Made by a program: the position numbers and the translations under genes. A model generated the notes under the pieces. That model made no database searches. It saw only the letters and a program-made list of their open reading frames with translations, and was not told the DNA's origin. From the NCBI RefSeq assembly GCF_015291745.1, contig NZ_CP030059.1:2569501-2633500 (forward strand): a stretch of 64,000 nt of DNA, written 5' to 3'. Below are positions 10,172 to 18,319 of this stretch, piece after piece (the stretch's first letter is position 1; every line of letters starts with the position of its first letter). This DNA is from Bradyrhizobium sp. CCBAU 53351. Lineage in GTDB: Bacteria > Pseudomonadota > Alphaproteobacteria > Rhizobiales > Xanthobacteraceae.

Positions 10172-10341
10172 TGGAGAATCACAATTTTCGCCTGCGCTGA
10201 ACTGCCGCATCCGCGTTCCCTCTTCATTACAAAAGTTTAACCCCGCCGCCAGCGCACGGTAAGGCGGGAGCCCCCATCTTCAGGTCCGTAAGGTGCCGCC
10301 CTCAGGCATCACATGGATTTCAAGGCCCTGGAGATCTCTGC

Positions 10342-11925
10342 ATGACCGACCGTATCGACCTCTCGAACCTTCCGTCCTATCGGCAGCCGCGCCGGTCGGT
10401 GTTCTCCGCGCGCAAATTCGCGCTGATGGCCTCGGTCGTCGCCGGTCTCGGCGCGGCGGTCTACGGCTTCAGCCCGTCGACGTCGCCGGCCGATCTGTTC
10501 TCGAGCCCGGCGCATGCCCAGGTCAACAACGAGGTCCGCAAGGTCGAACGTCCCATCGGCTTTGCCGACATCGTCGAGCGCGTGAAGCCGTCGGTGATCT
10601 CGGTGAAGGTCAACATCAAGGAGAAGACCGCGAGCAACGACGATGGCGACGATTCCTCCTCGCCGTTCCAGCCGGGCTCGCCGATGGAGCGATTCTTCCG
10701 CCGCTTCGGCGGTCAGGATGGTTTCCCCCCGGGCCTCAAGGGGGGTGGCCGTGGTCGCGTGGTGCAGGGCCAGGGCTCCGGCTTCTTCATCTCGGCTGAC
10801 GGCTTTGCCGTGACCAACAACCACGTGGTCGACGGCGCCGACAAGGTCGAGGTCACCACCGACGACGGGAAGACCTACACCGCCAAGGTGATCGGTACCG
10901 ACCAGCGCACGGACCTCGCCTTGATCAAGGTCGAGGGCAGCTCGAATTTCCCGTTCGCCAAGCTCGCCGACAGCAAGCCGCGGATCGGCGACTGGGTGCT
11001 CGCAGTCGGCAATCCCTTCGGTCTCGGCGGCACCGTGACCGCCGGCATCGTTTCGGCGAGCGGCCGCGACATCGGCAACGGTCCCTATGACGATTTCATC
11101 CAGATCGACGCGCCCGTGAACAAGGGCAATTCCGGCGGTCCGGCCTTCGACACCAACGGCGAGGTGATGGGCGTCAACACCGCGATCTACTCGCCGTCCG
11201 GCGGCAGCGTCGGCATCGCGTTCTCGATTCCGGCGAGCACCGTGAAGAGCGTGGTCGCCCAGCTCAAGGACAAGGGCTCGGTCAGCCGCGGCTGGATCGG
11301 CGTGCAGATTCAGCCCGTCACGTCCGACATCGCCGACAGCCTCGGCATGAAGAAGGCCGAAGGCGCGCTGGTGGCGGAGCCGCAGGCGAACGGTCCGGCC
11401 GCGAAGGCCGGCATCGAATCCGGCGACGTGATCACGTCGGTCAACGGCGAGACCGTCAAGGACGCCCGCGAGCTCGCCCGCACAATCGGCGGCATGGCGC
11501 CCGGCGCGACAGTGAAGCTCAACGTGCTGCACAAGGGCCAGGACAAGGTCATCAACCTCACCCTCGGCCAGTTGCCGAACACGGTCGAGGCCAAGGCCGA
11601 CAATGACAATGACAGCGGCAAGGGTGCGAGCAAGGGCACCGATGTGCCTAAGCTCGGCATGACCGTTGCGCCTGCCAATTCCGTGGCCGGCGCGGGCAAG
11701 GAAGGCGTCGTGGTCACCGAGGTCGATCCGAAGAGCGCCGCGGCCGAACGCGGCTTCAAGGAAGGCGACGTGATTCTCGAAGTCGGCGGCAAGAGCGTCG
11801 CCACCGCCGGTGAAGTCCGCGATGCCATCACCGCGGCGCGGGCCGACAACAAGAACAGCGTCCTGATGCGCGTGAAGAGCGGCGGCCAGTCGCGCTTCGT
11901 CGCGGTGCCCCTCGCCAAGGGGTAG
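10342..11925 (+). CDS. degP: DegP/HtrA-type periplasmic serine protease (Do family)
   Basis: A 527-residue Do-family protease and chaperone for misfolded envelope proteins. A membrane segment or signal at about 25-43 follows a charged start. The trypsin-like domain has the triad H161 (TNNHVVDG), D191 (RTDLALIKV) and S264 (NKGNSGGPAF). Two PDZ domains follow (about 310-400 and 430-525). A Gly-rich loop near residues 123-145 precedes the catalytic core, as in the LA loop of DegP. The gene is followed by a strong terminator at 12066, so the downstream regulator pair is a separate unit, although such pairs often control degP-like genes. Confidence 0.95.
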   Translation: MTDRIDLSNLPSYRQPRRSVFSARKFALMASVVAGLGAAVYGFSPSTSPADLFSSPAHAQVNNEVRKVERPIGFADIVERVKPSVISVKVNIKEKTASNDDGDDSSSPFQPGSPMERFFRRFGGQDGFPPGLKGGGRGRVVQGQGSGFFISADGFAVTNNHVVDGADKVEVTTDDGKTYTAKVIGTDQRTDLALIKVEGSSNFPFAKLADSKPRIGDWVLAVGNPFGLGGTVTAGIVSASGRDIGNGPYDDFIQIDAPVNKGNSGGPAFDTNGEVMGVNTAIYSPSGGSVGIAFSIPASTVKSVVAQLKDKGSVSRGWIGVQIQPVTSDIADSLGMKKAEGALVAEPQANGPAAKAGIESGDVITSVNGETVKDARELARTIGGMAPGATVKLNVLHKGQDKVINLTLGQLPNTVEAKADNDNDSGKGASKGTDVPKLGMTVAPANSVAGAGKEGVVVTEVDPKSAAAERGFKEGDVILEVGGKSVATAGEVRDAITAARADNKNSVLMRVKSGGQSRFVAVPLAKG

Positions 11926-12065
11926 GCCTTCAGGAGGTTTTGAGATGAAGGGTGTCGCCGGCATCAGTCGCCCCCGCCGTCGGCGCCCTTCGGGGAAGCA
12001 GCGTAACGTCAGCTTCCCCTTGCTACCTTCCGGTGGAAAAACGCCCCCCTCCGTCGGAAGGCCTA

Positions 12066-12105
12066 GGGCGGTGGAGTCCCCCCAGCTTCACCGCCCGCCT
12101 TTTTT
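12066..12105 (+). terminator. Rho-independent terminator after degP
   Basis: GGGCGGTG (12066-12073) pairs with CACCGCCC (12089-12096) and is followed by GCC and six T (12100-12105). It lies 140 bases after the degP stop. The rest of 11926-12199 holds no convincing gene. Confidence 0.7.
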
Positions 12106-12199
12106 CCCGATGCCAGAGTCTCCCACTCGGCTTGCATGCGATTGCCGCTCGCGCCATGTTTAGAGAAGGTTGACCTCCTTGACCGCCGCCGAACGCACG

Positions 12200-12880
12200 A
12201 TGCGCCTCCTCATCATCGAAGACGACCGCGAATCCGCCGACTACCTCGTGAAGGCGTTTCGCGAAGTCGGACATATTGCCGACCACGCCGCAGACGGCGA
12301 GGAGGGCCTCGCCATGGCCGAGAGCGGCGATTATGATGTGCTGGTGGTCGACCGCATGCTGCCCAAGCGCGACGGACTGTCTGTCATCGGCGCGCTGCGC
12401 GACAAAGGCAACACCACGCCGGTGCTGATTCTCTCCGCGCTCGGGCAGGTCGACGACCGCATCAAGGGCCTGCGCGCCGGCGGCGACGACTATCTGCCAA
12501 AGCCCTATTCCTTCGCCGAGCTGCTAGCCCGGGTCGAGGTGCTGTCGCGCCGCCGCGGCGGGCCCGCCGAGGACACGCTCTACCGCGTCGGCGATCTCGA
12601 ACTCGACCGGCTCTCGCATCGCGTCGCCCGCGGCAAGGACGAGCTGACGCTGCAGCCGCGCGAATTCCGCCTGCTCGAATATCTCATGAAGCATGCCGGC
12701 CAGGTGGTGACGCGGACCATGCTCCTGGAGAACGTCTGGGACTATCATTTCGATCCGCAGACCAATGTGATCGACGTGCACATTTCGCGGCTGCGCTCCA
12801 AGATCGACAAGGGATTCGAGCGGCCGCTGCTGCACACGATCCGCGGCGCCGGGTACATGATCCGTGACGGCATTCGGTAA
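12200..12880 (+). CDS. OmpR-family response regulator
   Basis: A 226-residue response regulator with a receiver domain (D51 in LVVDRMLP, lysine in LPKPYSF) and a C-terminal winged helix ending RGAGYMI. I take the ATG at 12200, since MRLLIIEDD is the canonical receiver start. TTG codons at 12170 and 12179 are in frame, and AGAAGG at 12164 sits well for the TTG at 12179, so the true start may be 7 codons earlier. It overlaps the kinase gene by 17 bases, so the two are coupled. Confidence 0.92.
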   Translation: MRLLIIEDDRESADYLVKAFREVGHIADHAADGEEGLAMAESGDYDVLVVDRMLPKRDGLSVIGALRDKGNTTPVLILSALGQVDDRIKGLRAGGDDYLPKPYSFAELLARVEVLSRRRGGPAEDTLYRVGDLELDRLSHRVARGKDELTLQPREFRLLEYLMKHAGQVVTRTMLLENVWDYHFDPQTNVIDVHISRLRSKIDKGFERPLLHTIRGAGYMIRDGIR

Positions 12881-14324
12881 ACTCGTCCGCACCACGGCAT
12901 TCCGGCTGACGCTGGTCTATCTGCTGCTGTTCGCGATGTTCGCGGCCTCGCTGCTGGCTTATTTCGCCTGGAATACGCGGCGGCTGATCACCGAGGAGAT
13001 CACGCAGACGGTCAATGCCGAGACCTCGGAGATCTCCGAGATCTACGGCCGCCGGGGCCTGCGGGCTCTCGTGCTGGCGATCGAATACCGGGCGCTGCGG
13101 CCGGGCGCCAACCTCTATCTCGTGACCACGCCGACCGGGCAGGCGATCGCCGGCAATGTCGGCTCCCTGGCGCCCGGCGTGATGGCGACGCGCGGCTGGT
13201 CGGAGACCGCCTACCGGCGGATCGAAGACGCCGACGACCGCGACCATCGTGCGCTGGTGCGTGTCACCGAACTCGAGAACGGCTTCCGCCTCCTGATCGG
13301 CCGCGACCTTGCCGAGCGGCGGCGGCTGTTCGGTATCGTCGCCAAGGCGGCGCAATGGTCCGTCCTGATCGTCGTGGTGCTCGGCCTCGGCGGCGGCGTC
13401 TTCGTGGCGCGCCGCGTGCTCCGGCGCATCGATGCGATGACGGGGACCGCGCAGCGCATCATGACCGGCGATCTCAGCGAGCGCCTGCCGGTCGGGCGCA
13501 GCGGCGACGAGCTCGATCGCCTCGCCGAGAACCTCAATGCCATGCTGGAGCGGATCGAGGCGCTGATGGCGGGACTGAAGGAGGTCTCCGACAACATCGC
13601 CCACGACCTCAAGACGCCGCTGACGCGCCTGCGCAACCGCGCCGAGGAAGCGCTCGCGAAATCGGGCTGCGAGGCCGATTACCGGGCGGCGCTGGAGCGC
13701 ACCATCGAGGAATCCGACGGTCTGATCCGCACCTTCAACGCGCTGCTGATGATCGCGCGCGCCGAGTCCGGACAGGCGCGCGGCAACATGGATGATTTCG
13801 ACGCGGCCGAGGTCGCGGGTGGCATTCACGAGCTCTATGAGCCGCTCGCCGAGGACGACGGCATGACCTTGAAGGTCAAGGCCGACCCGACGCCTGTTCA
13901 CGCCAACCGCGAATTGATCAGTCAGGCGCTCGCCAATCTGGTCGAGAACGCGATCAAATACGGCAAGCCGGTCGCCCAGGCGGGCGGAACCGTGGTCAGC
14001 ATGGAGGCCCGGCCGATCCTGATCGAGGCGAGGCGCGACGGCGACAAGGTGCTGCTCAGCGTCACCGATCGCGGTCCCGGGATACCCGAGGCCGACCGCG
14101 CGCATGCCGTCGAACGATTCGTCCGCCTGGAAGCGAGCCGCACGCTGCCGGGCTCCGGCCTCGGTCTCAGCCTCGCCGCGGCGGTCGCGACATTGCATGG
14201 CGGCGAGTTGAGATTGGACGACGCCCAGCCCGGCCTCGTCGCCACGCTGGTGCTGCCGGTGCGCCTCGGTGCTGGCGACAGGGTTGCTCCGCCAATACCG
14301 GATGTGCCACAGAAGGTGGCATGA
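12864..14324 (+). CDS. Sensor histidine kinase with HAMP domain
   Basis: A 486-residue kinase partner of the preceding regulator. Membrane helices at about 14-35 and 163-181 flank a short sensor domain of about 125 residues. A HAMP domain (about 182-235), the phosphoacceptor H247 in IAHDLKTPLTRL, the N-box NLVENAIKYG and the G-box GSGLGLSLA complete the catalytic core. It starts with GTG inside the upstream gene and ends in ATGA overlapping the glnE start. That places two-component signalling and nitrogen control in one transcript, which is unusual. Confidence 0.92.
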   Translation: MTAFGKLVRTTAFRLTLVYLLLFAMFAASLLAYFAWNTRRLITEEITQTVNAETSEISEIYGRRGLRALVLAIEYRALRPGANLYLVTTPTGQAIAGNVGSLAPGVMATRGWSETAYRRIEDADDRDHRALVRVTELENGFRLLIGRDLAERRRLFGIVAKAAQWSVLIVVVLGLGGGVFVARRVLRRIDAMTGTAQRIMTGDLSERLPVGRSGDELDRLAENLNAMLERIEALMAGLKEVSDNIAHDLKTPLTRLRNRAEEALAKSGCEADYRAALERTIEESDGLIRTFNALLMIARAESGQARGNMDDFDAAEVAGGIHELYEPLAEDDGMTLKVKADPTPVHANRELISQALANLVENAIKYGKPVAQAGGTVVSMEARPILIEARRDGDKVLLSVTDRGPGIPEADRAHAVERFVRLEASRTLPGSGLGLSLAAAVATLHGGELRLDDAQPGLVATLVLPVRLGAGDRVAPPIPDVPQKVA

Positions 14325-17290
14325 ACCACTCCGCGCCGGGAAACGCGGACAAGCATGGTGAGAGGCTGGCCGCGCGCTTCGCGGAGGCTCCCCATATTGC
14401 CGCTTCCACAACCGACGAACGACGTTTCGAAAGCTGGCTGAGCGAGCTCGAGCCGGCCCAATCGGCCCGTCTCGAAACGCTGCTGGCTCATCCCTTTGCC
14501 CGGGACATCCTGGCCGGTATCGCGGAATTCTCGCCTTATCTGTTCGATCTGGTGCGCGCCGATGCCTTGCGCCTGATCCGGCTGCTCGAATGCGATCCGG
14601 ATGCGCATCTGACGGAACTCATCGCGGACGCCAGGGAGGCGGTGCTCGCGGCGGCGGATGAGGCCGAGGTGATGCGGCTGCTTCGCCGCATGAAAGCGGA
14701 GGCCGCGCTGCTGACGGCTCTGTGCGACATCGGCGGGGTCTGGCCGGTGTTGCGGGTGACGGCGGCGCTGACCGATGTCGCGGTGTCTTCGGTGCAGGCG
14801 GCGCTCCAATACCTGCTGCGGCAGGAAGCCGCACGTGGCAAGATCGCGCCGCCCAATCCCGAGGCGCCCGAGGAGGGCTGCGGGCTGATCGTGCTCGCCA
14901 TGGGCAAGATGGGCGCGGGCGAGCTGAACTATTCCAGCGACATCGATCTCATCGTGTTCTTCGATCCCGATGCGACGACGCTGGTCGCGGACATCGAGCC
15001 GCAGCCGTTCTTCGTCCGCGTCACGCAAGGCATGGCGCGCATCCTGCAGCAGCGCACCTATGACGGCTATGTGTTCCGCGTCGATCTGCGCCTGCGGCCC
15101 GATCCGTCCTCGACGCAGGTGGCGATCTCGCGCGACGCCGCGCTGAACTATTATGAGCGGGAAGGGCGCACCTGGGAGCGCGCCGCCATGATCAAGGCGC
15201 GTGCCTGCGCCGGCGATGCCAAAGCGGGCGAGGCGCTGCTGGCCGAGATCGCGCCGTTCGTCTGGCGCAAGCATCTCGACTTCGCCGCACTCGCCGACGT
15301 CCACGACATGAAGCGGCAGATGCAGACCTATCGCGGCCAGAGCGAGGTCGCGGTCGAGGGGCACAATGTCAAGGTCGGCCGCGGCGGCATCCGCGAGATC
15401 GAGTTCTTCGCACAGACCCAGCAACTGATCGCCGGCGGCCGCCATCCGGAATTGCGGGTGCGGCCGACGCTGAGAGCGCTCGACATTCTCGCGTCGAGCA
15501 ATTGGATCACCTCTGTTGCGCGCGACGAGCTGACGACGGCCTACGAATTCCTGCGCCGGGTCGAGCATCGCCTCCAGATGATCGCGGACGAGCAGACCCA
15601 TGCGCTGCCCGAAGACAAGGACGCGGTCGAGCGCTTTGCGCGCTTCTTCGGCTATCGGGATCGCGAAGCCTTTGCGAGCGACCTGCTGCGGCAGCTCAAG
15701 ATCGTGCAGGGGCACTACGAAAAGCTGTTCGAGGGCGACGATCCGACCGGCACGGCCAAGCTGCCGGCGCTCGACTACAGCGCCGGTCCCGACGATCCGC
15801 GCATGCTGCAGCACCTCGCAGCGCTCGGCTTCAAGAAGCCTGCCGCAGTGGCGCAAACCGTGCGCGACTGGGTCACCGGCGACTATCGCGTGTTCCGCAA
15901 TGACGCCACGCGGAATGCCTTCGTGGAATTCGTGCCGGCGCTGATCGACGGGCTTGCCCATGCCGAGGAGCCGGATCGCGCCGTCGTGGCGTTCGATCAA
16001 TTCCTGGGCGCGCTGCAGCGCGGCGGTCGGCTGTTCATGCTCCTCGGCCAGAACCGCGAGCTCGTCGCGCTGGTGGCGCTGGTGCTGGGCGCGGCGCCGC
16101 GGTTAGGCGAGATGCTGGCGCGGCAGCCGCAGCTGATGGATGGCCTGATCGATCCGCGCTTCTTCGGCGCCATGCCGGACCGGCAGGAATTGTCGGGGCG
16201 GCTGGCTGCGACCGTGCAGGATGCCGGCTCCTACGAAGAGTTCCTCGATCGCCTGCGCCTGTTCGGGCAGGAGAGCCTGTTCCTGATCGGCACGCGGATC
16301 CTCTCCGGTACCGTCTCGGCGCAGCAGGCGAGCACGGCCTTTGCCGATGTCGCCGAAGGCATCGTCCACACCGTGCATGGACTCGTGGCCGACCGCTTCG
16401 CCGCCCAGCACGGCCGTATCAAGGGGCAGGAGACCGCGATCATCGCCATGGGCCGGCTCGGCAGCCGCGAGATGACGGCCTCGTCCGATCTCGACCTGAT
16501 CCTGCTCTACGATTTCGACGCCGACAATCCTGACTCCGATGGGCCGAAATCGCTGCAGGGCGCGCATTATTTCGCGCGGCTGACCCAGCGCCTGATCAGC
16601 GCCTTCACGACGCGCACCAATTACGGCGTGCTCTACGAGATCGACATGCGGCTGCGACCCTCGGGACGCGCCGGCCCGGTGGCCTCGAGCCTCGTCTCAT
16701 TCGCCGATTATCAGGCCAACGAGGCCTGGACCTGGGAGCATATGGCGCTGACGCGCGCCCGCGTGGTATCGGCTTCGCCGGAATTCCGGGAACGGATCGA
16801 GCGCGTCATCCGCGACGTCCTGACCCGCCACCGCGATCCCGTGATCACCGCCAACGACGTCGCCGACATGCGGCGCGCCATTGCCCAGGAGAAGGGCGAG
16901 GCCGACTGCTGGGATCTCAAACATGCCGCCGGCGGCATGGTCGACATCGACTTCATCGCGCAATATCTCCAGCTCGTGCACGCGCACGACAAGCCGGAGA
17001 TCCTCGATGTCAGCACCATGCAGGTGCTCGACAACGCCTGCAGGCTTGGCGTGTTGCCCCAATCGGAGACCGGGATATTGCGTGCCGCCGCGCGGCTCTA
17101 TCACGACCTGACGCAGATCCTGCGGCTGTGCGTCAGCGACCGCTTCAAGCCCGAAACCGCCGGCAACGATCTGCAGCGCGTGATGGCGCGGGCCGGCGAC
17201 GCGCCGGATTTCTCGTCGCTGGAGGCGCGCGTGAAGGAGACGCAGAGCGAGGTGCGGCGCGTCTTCAGGGCGCTGCTGGAAGGGGTGTAG
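14321..17290 (+). CDS. glnE: Bifunctional glutamine synthetase adenylyltransferase/deadenylase
   Basis: GlnE adds AMP to glutamine synthetase when nitrogen is plentiful and removes it by phosphorolysis when nitrogen is short, under control of PII. The 989-residue protein has two nucleotidyltransferase domains. The N-terminal deadenylase domain carries GAGELNYSSDIDLIVFFD at about residues 198-215. The C-terminal adenylase domain carries GSREMTASSDLDLILLYD at about 714-731. Regulatory helical regions follow each. The length is normal for alphaproteobacteria. The ATG overlaps the preceding kinase stop, and the 3' end overlaps the convergent fdsD by 26 bases. Confidence 0.97.
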   Translation: MNHSAPGNADKHGERLAARFAEAPHIAASTTDERRFESWLSELEPAQSARLETLLAHPFARDILAGIAEFSPYLFDLVRADALRLIRLLECDPDAHLTELIADAREAVLAAADEAEVMRLLRRMKAEAALLTALCDIGGVWPVLRVTAALTDVAVSSVQAALQYLLRQEAARGKIAPPNPEAPEEGCGLIVLAMGKMGAGELNYSSDIDLIVFFDPDATTLVADIEPQPFFVRVTQGMARILQQRTYDGYVFRVDLRLRPDPSSTQVAISRDAALNYYEREGRTWERAAMIKARACAGDAKAGEALLAEIAPFVWRKHLDFAALADVHDMKRQMQTYRGQSEVAVEGHNVKVGRGGIREIEFFAQTQQLIAGGRHPELRVRPTLRALDILASSNWITSVARDELTTAYEFLRRVEHRLQMIADEQTHALPEDKDAVERFARFFGYRDREAFASDLLRQLKIVQGHYEKLFEGDDPTGTAKLPALDYSAGPDDPRMLQHLAALGFKKPAAVAQTVRDWVTGDYRVFRNDATRNAFVEFVPALIDGLAHAEEPDRAVVAFDQFLGALQRGGRLFMLLGQNRELVALVALVLGAAPRLGEMLARQPQLMDGLIDPRFFGAMPDRQELSGRLAATVQDAGSYEEFLDRLRLFGQESLFLIGTRILSGTVSAQQASTAFADVAEGIVHTVHGLVADRFAAQHGRIKGQETAIIAMGRLGSREMTASSDLDLILLYDFDADNPDSDGPKSLQGAHYFARLTQRLISAFTTRTNYGVLYEIDMRLRPSGRAGPVASSLVSFADYQANEAWTWEHMALTRARVVSASPEFRERIERVIRDVLTRHRDPVITANDVADMRRAIAQEKGEADCWDLKHAAGGMVDIDFIAQYLQLVHAHDKPEILDVSTMQVLDNACRLGVLPQSETGILRAAARLYHDLTQILRLCVSDRFKPETAGNDLQRVMARAGDAPDFSSLEARVKETQSEVRRVFRALLEGV

Positions 17291-17498
17291 CCTGCTTCAG
17301 AGAGGCGAGCGCCTCGCGCACGTCGGGCTCCAGGCCCGCGCCGCCGGCGTCGAGATGGGCGAAGATCGCGCGCTTCATCCGGGGATCCCAGAACTTCTTG
17401 ATGTGCTCGGCGATCCCCGGCACGGCCTTGCCGTGGCCCTGGCTGCGGAAGAACGTGCCGATCTGGTTGGCCATGTAGATCAGGCGGTCAGGCGACAT
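17265..17498 (-). CDS. fdsD: Formate dehydrogenase delta subunit FdsD
   Basis: A 77-residue protein matching the small FdsD subunit needed for a fully active NAD-dependent formate dehydrogenase, possibly by helping the molybdenum cofactor enter FdsA. The motif RLIYMANQIGTFF at the N terminus and the later WDPRMKRAIFAHL are typical. I start at 17498 because GGAGG sits 6 bases before that ATG; an ATG 18 bases upstream is also in frame. It is last in fdsG-fdsB-fdsA-fdhD-fdsD and overlaps fdhD by about 11 bases. Its end runs into the end of glnE from the opposite strand. Confidence 0.9.
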   Translation of the reverse strand: MSPDRLIYMANQIGTFFRSQGHGKAVPGIAEHIKKFWDPRMKRAIFAHLDAGGAGLEPDVREALASLKQATPLPAAP

Positions 17499-18315
17499 CG
17501 GCAACCTCCGTAGCATGGCGAGCCGCGACCCGGCTGCCGTGCGTAAAAATTTCGAATCCGTCCTGCCGGGCGATCGCGACCAGCGTGATGCCGGCGGCTT
17601 CCGCGGTGCGTATTGCGAGCGCGGTCGGCGCGGACACCGCGATCATCACTGATGCGCCGATCGCGGCGGCCTTCTGCACCATCTCGACCGAGACGCGGCT
17701 CGTCAGCAGCACCATGCCGGCCGCGGCGTCGGTGCGGCTTCGCGCCAGCGAGCCCGCGAGCTTGTCCAGCGCGTTGTGGCGGCCGACGTCCTCGCGCAGC
17801 GCGACGATGTTGCCGGCGGGGGACCAGAATGCGGCGGCGTGCACCGCGCGGGTTTGCAGGTTGATCGACTGCAAGGGCGCGATGGCCTGCATCGCCGCCA
17901 TGATCTCTTCCGGCGTGAAGCGCTGGCCCCGCGACACGACCGCCGCGGGCCGCACGGCTTCGGCAATGGACTCGATGCCGCAGATGCCGCAGCCGGTCGG
18001 TCCGGCAACGTGGCGACGGCGCTCGCTGATGCGCGCGGCATCCTCAGGCGCAAGCCACATCCTGAGCTCGATGCCGTCGTCCAGGCGAACCACTTCGAGC
18101 GAGCGGATATCGTCGACCGACTTGACGATGCCCTCGCTGAGGCTGAAGCCGACCGCGAAGTCTTCCAGGTTCTGCGGCGTTCCCATCATGACGGCGTAGG
18201 TGCCGCCATTATAGGTCAGCGCCAGCGGCGTCTCCTCCGGAATGAAGCGCGTTCCTTCGGACGCCACGCCGTTGCGCCAGATTCCGCGATCGATCGCCTG
18301 AACCGCGACGTGCAT
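17488..18315 (-). CDS. fdhD: Formate dehydrogenase accessory sulfurtransferase FdhD (FdsC)
   Basis: A 275-residue FdhD/FdsC family protein. It binds the bis-MGD cofactor, passes sulfur from a cysteine desulfurase to it and supports insertion into FdsA. The twin cysteine motif CGICG lies at about residues 108-112, and the C-terminal domain has the expected VSRGQRF and GRHNALDKL segments. The open frame extends to 18576, but upstream residues are Arg/Pro-rich shadow sequence. The ATG at 18315 follows the fdsA stop by 4 bases, so the genes are co-transcribed. Confidence 0.95.
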   Translation of the reverse strand: MHVAVQAIDRGIWRNGVASEGTRFIPEETPLALTYNGGTYAVMMGTPQNLEDFAVGFSLSEGIVKSVDDIRSLEVVRLDDGIELRMWLAPEDAARISERRRHVAGPTGCGICGIESIAEAVRPAAVVSRGQRFTPEEIMAAMQAIAPLQSINLQTRAVHAAAFWSPAGNIVALREDVGRHNALDKLAGSLARSRTDAAAGMVLLTSRVSVEMVQKAAAIGASVMIAVSAPTALAIRTAEAAGITLVAIARQDGFEIFTHGSRVAARHATEVADVA

Positions 18316-18319
18316 GCCG

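Noticed and set aside
10154..10180. GGAAC as an EcfG -35 before degP
   Set aside because: No GTT-type -10 at 16-17 bases; kept only as a dyad.
13922..16000. A 692-codon minus-strand frame over glnE
   Set aside because: glnE has both nucleotidyltransferase motifs in its own frame; the opposite frame is a shadow.
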